Source: an uncultured Myxococcales bacterium
Lineage (GTDB): Bacteria; Myxococcota_A; UBA9042; DTJE01
Reading direction: 5' to 3'
Assembly: GCA_903847405.1 (NCBI GenBank)
Contig: CAINDP010000082.1
Span: 17,344 to 81,343 of the forward strand
Length of the DNA stretch: 64,000 nt
Positions within the stretch are counted from its first letter, which is position 1. Each line of letters begins with the position of its first letter. Under the pieces are notes generated by a model. That model made no database searches. It was not told the origin of the DNA and saw nothing but the letters and a program-made list of their open reading frames with translations. A program made the translations under genes and the position numbers. Positions 60,177 to 64,000 of this stretch are shown here, one piece after another.

Positions 60177-60719
60177 TCAGAAGTGCAGGCTCAGTCCGGC
60201 ACGGAACTCCAGCGGGACGCCGTCGCTGCCCCAACTGAGGTCGTTGTTCAGGGTCGTGTCGGCCTCCAGGACCAGCCCGAGGATCCCGACCAGGTGGATG
60301 TCCGCGCCCAGGCCGAACATGACGCCCCAGTCGAAGTTGTGCCGCTGGATCTGGAGGGGGAACGCCACCCGCAGGTACAGCGGAAGCATCGGAGGCGTCA
60401 GCCGTCCGCCGGGACGGAACGTGAAGTTCCAGTTCCCCACGTGCGTGCCGGCGATCTGGATGCTTTCCAGCGTGGTCGACAGCCCCAGGTCGAACTTGAA
60501 CCAGGACCAGCCGAACGACGGCACGATCTCCAGGCTGACCGGCCCGCGGTAGACCTCGTCGTGGATGAAGTACATCCCTTCCCCGATCGTCAGGGCCAGG
60601 CCGAACCCGTAGGCGTTGGGGTCCTGGCGTCCCGAGGACTCCGACCCTTCCTCGGCGCGCGCGGCGCCCGCCGCAAAGGTGATCGTGATCACGAACAGCA
60701 ACGGCGCGGTGAATTTCAT
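60177..60719 (-). CDS. Small outer-membrane beta-barrel protein
   Basis: A 180-residue exported protein. The signal peptide ends AARA-EEG. Eight or so amphipathic strands follow (YGFGLALTIGEGMYF; GPVSLEIVPSFGWSWFKFDLGL; LYLRVAFPLQIQ; WGVMFGLGADIHLVGILGLVLEADT) and the last residue is Phe (AGLSLHF), fitting an OmpW/OmpX-size barrel. ATG 60719 has AGGAGGG upstream. It appears to open the envelope operon, 72 bp before the DUF4398 gene. Confidence 0.78.
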   Translation of the reverse strand: MKFTAPLLFVITITFAAGAARAEEGSESSGRQDPNAYGFGLALTIGEGMYFIHDEVYRGPVSLEIVPSFGWSWFKFDLGLSTTLESIQIAGTHVGNWNFTFRPGGRLTPPMLPLYLRVAFPLQIQRHNFDWGVMFGLGADIHLVGILGLVLEADTTLNNDLSWGSDGVPLEFRAGLSLHF

Positions 60720-61119
60720 GGTGCCCTCCTGCAACCTGCGTTTCATCAGCCTCTCCGATCCACTGGATCGTCCCGAGTCGGCTTCGGCTCCGGCGAGAGT
60801 TTCCTGCGGAAACCCTTCGCCTCCGCCTTCGCGCTCGGGAGGATCATGGGTAGTGCAAGGCACGTGCCGTCGGTCGGACGAAGGTCCGGTTCGTGCCGGG
60901 GCGGCCTCGTCGCAGCGCGGCCGGTCGCCCTGAAGCGGCCGTGGCGGTCGGATCGCCGGGCGCGCCGGCGGGGTCGGGAACACCGGGGTACGTCATTCTG
61001 GTCGATGCCTGCCCAATCTGATGGAACGGCCCCCGATGGCGGACCGGGGGCTGCGCGACGGCATCTTTCCGATTCTGTTTCTGGCATATTCCTCGGCGAT
61101 GCCAGGGTGGGATACCAGC
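60720..61119 (+). other. Intergenic region between the barrel gene and the M23 gene
   Basis: A divergent gap of 400 bp. It contains the third full copy of the ~74-bp hairpin repeat (60772-60842). I see no further gene, no convincing promoter and no RNA gene; open frames here are short and lack ribosome sites. Confidence 0.55.
60772..60842 (+). repeat. ~74-bp dispersed hairpin repeat, copy B
   Basis: It runs from CCCGAGTCGGCTTCGGCTCC through CGGCGAGAG, inner hairpin GTTTCC-TGC-GGAAAC, CCCTTCGCCTCCGCC, to GCTCGGGAGG. Same order as copies A and C, with scattered substitutions. Confidence 0.8.
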
Positions 61120-61929
61120 ATGAGCCTCCGTTGCGCCCTGGTGGCAGCCTTCCTGGTGGCCACCGGGGCCTCCACCGCCTTCGCGGGCGAACAGACGCCC
61201 TCCGCCTGCCCGCAGGTGATCCGACGGGGCGCCTACGAACTGTGCGCGCCGGCCCCCCTGGACAGTTTCGGCCGCGGCTTCAAGGGCTGCAGGCGGGGAC
61301 GGCGGGCCCACCCGGCCGTGGACATCAACGGCGTCGGGAAGGACAGGGGACTCGGCACGCCGGTGCGGTCGATGACCCGGGCCCGCGTGGTGATGGTCGG
61401 CCGCCCCGAGGACAATCCGGGCGAGTTCGGCCGGCCCGACGACCGCCCGGGTACCGCGGTCCGGGGCGGGTTCGAACTGCCGCGCTGCAAGGACGTGCCC
61501 GGGTATGGCCGGGTCCATTTCTTTTCGCGCACGATGGGCTCATGGAGGTCCGGAGGCACCGTGGTCCTGGAAGGGCTGGGCGGCGGGCTCAAGGGCCACC
61601 GGATCCGGTACATGCACCTGGGCGGGATCCACCCGTCGATCCAGCCGGGGGTCGTGGTCGAGGCCGGCCAGGAAATCGGGCTGATGGGCGCCACGGCGAT
61701 CCAGCGCACGGTCCCTCACGTCCACATCGACGTCGTCACCCCCAACGGGCGCCCGCTGGACATCAAGGCCCTGCTGGCCGGCGACAAGCCGCGCTCGGGG
61801 GCCTGCCGCGCGCCGAAGGGCACCGCGAAGAAGGATGCCGCCAGGAAGGGGTCCAAGGGGACGTCGGCGGGTGTCCGAAGGAAGGGCTCGGCGGCGCCCC
61901 GCCTTGACGCCCCAACCCCCGGGGAATAA
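61120..61929 (+). CDS. M23-type (LytM) peptidase, exported
   Basis: A 269-residue exported protein with a signal peptide ending AFAGEQ. The zinc-site residues of M23 peptidases are kept: His64 and Asp68 (HPAVDI), His166 (YMHL) and the HxH His200/202 (VPHVHIDVV), so it is probably a working peptidoglycan endopeptidase. The core is preceded by Cys30 and Cys42 and followed by a basic, Lys/Ala-rich tail (about 215-269), perhaps for binding the wall or nucleic acid. ATG 61120 is used because the signal peptide starts there; ATG 61099 is an alternative. Confidence 0.87.
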   Translation: MSLRCALVAAFLVATGASTAFAGEQTPSACPQVIRRGAYELCAPAPLDSFGRGFKGCRRGRRAHPAVDINGVGKDRGLGTPVRSMTRARVVMVGRPEDNPGEFGRPDDRPGTAVRGGFELPRCKDVPGYGRVHFFSRTMGSWRSGGTVVLEGLGGGLKGHRIRYMHLGGIHPSIQPGVVVEAGQEIGLMGATAIQRTVPHVHIDVVTPNGRPLDIKALLAGDKPRSGACRAPKGTAKKDAARKGSKGTSAGVRRKGSAAPRLDAPTPGE

Positions 61930-62002
61930 TCTGCGCGCCCTGATGATTGCTCCGGCGCCCCGGTCCGAGCGACCGGGTCGAGCCATGCCGAAAGGAGTCG
62001 CC

Positions 62003-62941
62003 ATGATCGAGGTCCGGAACCTGGTGAAGGACTACGGTCCGATCCGTGCGCTGGCCGGCGTCTCGTTCACCGTACAGCGTGGGGAGGTCGTGGGGTTCCT
62101 GGGGCCGAACGGCGCCGGGAAGACCACGTGCATGAAGATCGTCACGGGCTTCATCGCCGCCACGTCCGGTTCCGTCACCGTCGACGGCAAGGACGTCGTC
62201 GAGGACGGCGTCGAGGTGCGCCGGCGCATCGGGTACCTGCCCGAAAACGCGCCGGTCTACCCGGACATGACGGTCCGGGAGTACCTGGCGTTCGTGGCGG
62301 GCATCCGGGCCATCCCGAAGAACGACATCGTCCGGCGGATCAACGACGTGGCGATGCGCGTCGGGATCGTCAACGTGCTGGGCCAGGAGATCGGGACCCT
62401 GTCCAAGGGATACCGCCAGCGGACCGGCCTGGCCCAGGCGATGATCCACGACCCCGAAATCCTGATCCTGGACGAGCCCACGTCGGGCCTGGATCCGAAC
62501 CAGATCGTGGAAATCCGCGAACTGATTCATGACCTGGGGCGCGACCGCACCGTCATCCTGTCCACGCACAACCTGCCCGAGGTGACGGCGACCTGCAACC
62601 GGATCCTCCTGATCCACCGCGGAAAACTGGTGGCCGACGGCACGCCCGCCTCGATCAGCGCGGCCCACGGCGGCGGCAACACGTTCCTGGTCGAGGTGGA
62701 CCGCCGCCAGGGCGCCCACCCGGTGGCCGACGTGCTGGGCAGGCTGCCGGGCGTCCTGTCGGTGCTGCCGATCGATCGTCCCGAGGCGGTCGGCGAACCG
62801 CTGCGGATCGCGGCCTCCGGCGACGCGGACCTCCGTCCGGCGATCTTCGACCTGGCCGTGAAGTCGGGCTGGGCGCTGCTGGAAGTGCGTCGCGAGCGCC
62901 TGGACCTGGAATCGATCTTCCAGCGGCTGACCCAGTCCTGA
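62003..62941 (+). CDS. ABC transporter ATP-binding protein (GldA/NosF-like)
   Basis: A 312-residue ATPase of an ABC-2 exporter. Walker A GPNGAGKTT (about residues 35-43), the LSKGYRQR variant of the signature loop, Walker B ILILDEPTSGLDP and the switch His in STHNLPEV are all present. The C-terminal ~80 residues are the extension usual in this class. ATG 62003 follows GGAG; ATG 61985 would add six residues. It is followed 19 bp later by the permease gene, then a GldG-like gene: the gldA-F-G order known from gliding-motility loci and widespread in other bacteria. Confidence 0.93.
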   Translation: MIEVRNLVKDYGPIRALAGVSFTVQRGEVVGFLGPNGAGKTTCMKIVTGFIAATSGSVTVDGKDVVEDGVEVRRRIGYLPENAPVYPDMTVREYLAFVAGIRAIPKNDIVRRINDVAMRVGIVNVLGQEIGTLSKGYRQRTGLAQAMIHDPEILILDEPTSGLDPNQIVEIRELIHDLGRDRTVILSTHNLPEVTATCNRILLIHRGKLVADGTPASISAAHGGGNTFLVEVDRRQGAHPVADVLGRLPGVLSVLPIDRPEAVGEPLRIAASGDADLRPAIFDLAVKSGWALLEVRRERLDLESIFQRLTQS

Positions 62942-62960
62942 CCGGGGTTTGGAGGCAACC

Positions 62961-63698
62961 ATGCGCAACGTCCGCACCATCGCCCGACGCGAGTTCTTCG
63001 CGTACTTCGGGTCCCCGGTGGCCTACATCGCCATCGCGGTGTTCCTGGTCCTGCTGGGCGTGACCTTCTTCTTCAAGATCCCGTTCCTGCTGCCCAAGGA
63101 CGACTTCTTCGAGGCGAAGGAGGCGACCCTGCGGCCCCTGTTCGAGTGGATGGTGTTCCTGTTCACCATCATCCTGCCGGCCATCTCGATGCGCCTGCTG
63201 GCCGAAGAGCGGAAGATGGGCACGCTGGAACTGCTGCTGACGCTGCCCCTGACCGAAACCGAGGTCGTCGTCGGCAAGTTCCTGGGCGCCCTGGGCTTCC
63301 TGGGGGTCGCCACGGGCCTGACCCTCGCGTACCCGATCCTGCTGGCCGTCCTGGGGCACCCCGATCCGGGCCCCATCGTCGGCGGCTACTTCGGCGTGCT
63401 GCTGATCGGCGCGGCCTACCTGGCGGTGGGCCTGCTGGCCTCGGCCTGGACCGGCAGCCAGATCACGGCCTTCCTGGTGGCCATCGTGATCTGCGCGTTC
63501 TTCACGTTCGTGGACCGCCTGCCCGAGGCTCTGGGACTGCGCTCCTTCGAGGCCACGAACCTCCTGTCCTTCAACGCCCACTTCCGGTCCATCGCCCGCG
63601 GGGTGATCGACAGCCGGGACGTGGTGTTCTTCCTGTCGGTGATCGTGGGCGCCGTGGCACTGGCCAGCCACTCCCTCGAATCCCGCAAGTGGAAGTAG
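62961..63698 (+). CDS. ABC-2 type permease (GldF-like)
   Basis: A 245-residue membrane protein with six hydrophobic segments (YIAIAVFLVLLGVTFFF; MVFLFTIILPAISMRLLAE; LGFLGVATGLTLAYPILLAV and so on). The ISMRLLAEERKMGTLELLLTLPL block is the ABC-2 coupling-helix motif that contacts the ATPase. Gene size and order match GldF. GGAGG precedes ATG 62961. Substrate unknown. Confidence 0.92.
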   Translation: MRNVRTIARREFFAYFGSPVAYIAIAVFLVLLGVTFFFKIPFLLPKDDFFEAKEATLRPLFEWMVFLFTIILPAISMRLLAEERKMGTLELLLTLPLTETEVVVGKFLGALGFLGVATGLTLAYPILLAVLGHPDPGPIVGGYFGVLLIGAAYLAVGLLASAWTGSQITAFLVAIVICAFFTFVDRLPEALGLRSFEATNLLSFNAHFRSIARGVIDSRDVVFFLSVIVGAVALASHSLESRKWK

Positions 63699-63707
63699 GA
63701 GGCGACG

Positions 63708-64000
63708 ATGGCGACGCAGACGAAAAGCGGCCGTTCGGCGCGGACCAACGCGTGGGTGGTGACGGCTTCGATCCTGGGCATCCTGGTGCTGGTGAACGCG
63801 CTGGGCGTGTGGCTGTTCGGCCGTGCCGACCTGACCGCGAACCAGCAGTACACGCTGTCGGACGTCAGCCGGCAGGCGGCGATGGACCTGGATTCGGTGG
63901 ACGTCCAGATCTTCGTGTCGCCGGACCTTCCCGCGACGCTGGACCAGGGCTTCGGCCGCGAGCGCGACATCCGCGGCGTGGCCCGGGAGTTCGTGGACAA
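63708..64000 (+). CDS. GldG-like ABC transporter auxiliary protein, N-terminal part (cut by window edge)
   Basis: The first 97 codons of a membrane-anchored protein: a short basic N-terminus, one transmembrane helix (VVTASILGILVLVNALGVWLF), then RADLTANQQYTLSDVSRQ, the start of the GldG/PF09822-type periplasmic domain (LTxxxxYTLSxxT). It begins 9 bp after the permease stop with AGGAGG in the gap, so it is one operon with the two preceding genes. The C-terminal part is outside the window. Confidence 0.85.
   Translation, partial: MATQTKSGRSARTNAWVVTASILGILVLVNALGVWLFGRADLTANQQYTLSDVSRQAAMDLDSVDVQIFVSPDLPATLDQGFGRERDIRGVAREFVD

Noticed and set aside
1..64000. tRNA, rRNA or riboswitch genes
   Set aside because: I scanned by eye for T-loop, anticodon-stem and known riboswitch core motifs and saw none; a covariance search (tRNAscan-SE, Infernal with Rfam) would be needed to be certain.

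Overview
The window is a roughly 70% GC bacterial chromosome segment. It most resembles Myxococcota or another former deltaproteobacterial lineage. The reasons are the many secreted lipoproteins with CDDG-x-x-C-T Cys-rich repeats, a giant MopE-like/thrombospondin type 3/OmpA protein with a MYXO-CTERM-like segment, and the mixture of housekeeping genes with large envelope proteins. No rRNA, tRNA, CRISPR array, prophage or plasmid functions were recognised. This assignment is an inference from gene content, not from a marker gene.

Layout. 1-2690 (minus): a lipoprotein gene translationally coupled to purH, then purD running off the left end (late purine synthesis). 2770-3966: deoB. 4040-12359: a Cys-rich lipoprotein, a 1475-residue secreted fibre-like protein, a small membrane protein and a second Cys-rich lipoprotein. 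12458-17494: an unusual HisA/HisI-like/HisE fusion, an HD-domain protein, LarE and a membrane zinc metallopeptidase. 17496-18480: a REP-associated tyrosine transposase (RAYT) with flanking REP repeats. 18692-25705: the 2337-residue surface/OmpA protein. 25748-40552: uvrC, a diguanylate cyclase, plsB, a possible lipid module (iron alcohol dehydrogenase between two SCP-2-like genes), a leucyl aminopeptidase, a sugar-1-phosphate transferase, a DedA-like protein and a lytic transglycosylase. 40658-47524: three co-directional Cys-rich or beta-propeller lipoproteins. 47562-50749: a metallo-beta-lactamase-fold hydrolase, hpt, a divergent uracil phosphoribosyltransferase homologue, an IHF/HU gene and coaE. 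50984-57381: a porin, a TetR regulator and a giant double-activase/2-hydroxyacyl-CoA dehydratase-type protein. 57554-60719: a compact minus-strand envelope operon (MarC, a 49-residue membrane peptide, two lipoproteins, OmpA/DUF4398, beta-barrel). 61120-64000: an M23 peptidase and a Gld/Nos-type ABC exporter that runs off the right end.

Two dispersed repeat classes cross the window. The first is a REP family with core GGGGACAGACACC, plus a sister form GGGACAGTCACCC beside the RAYT gene. It lies at intergenic sites around 13.7, 14.3, 17.5, 18.4, 48.2 and 52.9 kb, including a perfect 65-bp palindrome and one copy that supplies the hpt stop codon. The second is a ~74-bp element with CCCGAG/CTCGGG ends and a conserved internal hairpin that shows compensatory base changes (35.9, 38.2 and 60.8 kb, with fragments at 27.7 and 38.15 kb). 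I do not recognise the second family.

The strongest candidates for new biology are the possible receptor-plus-OmpA fusion at 18692-25705, the hairpin repeat family, the HisA-HisI*-HisE fusion with an eroded cyclohydrolase domain, and the RAYT/REP system.
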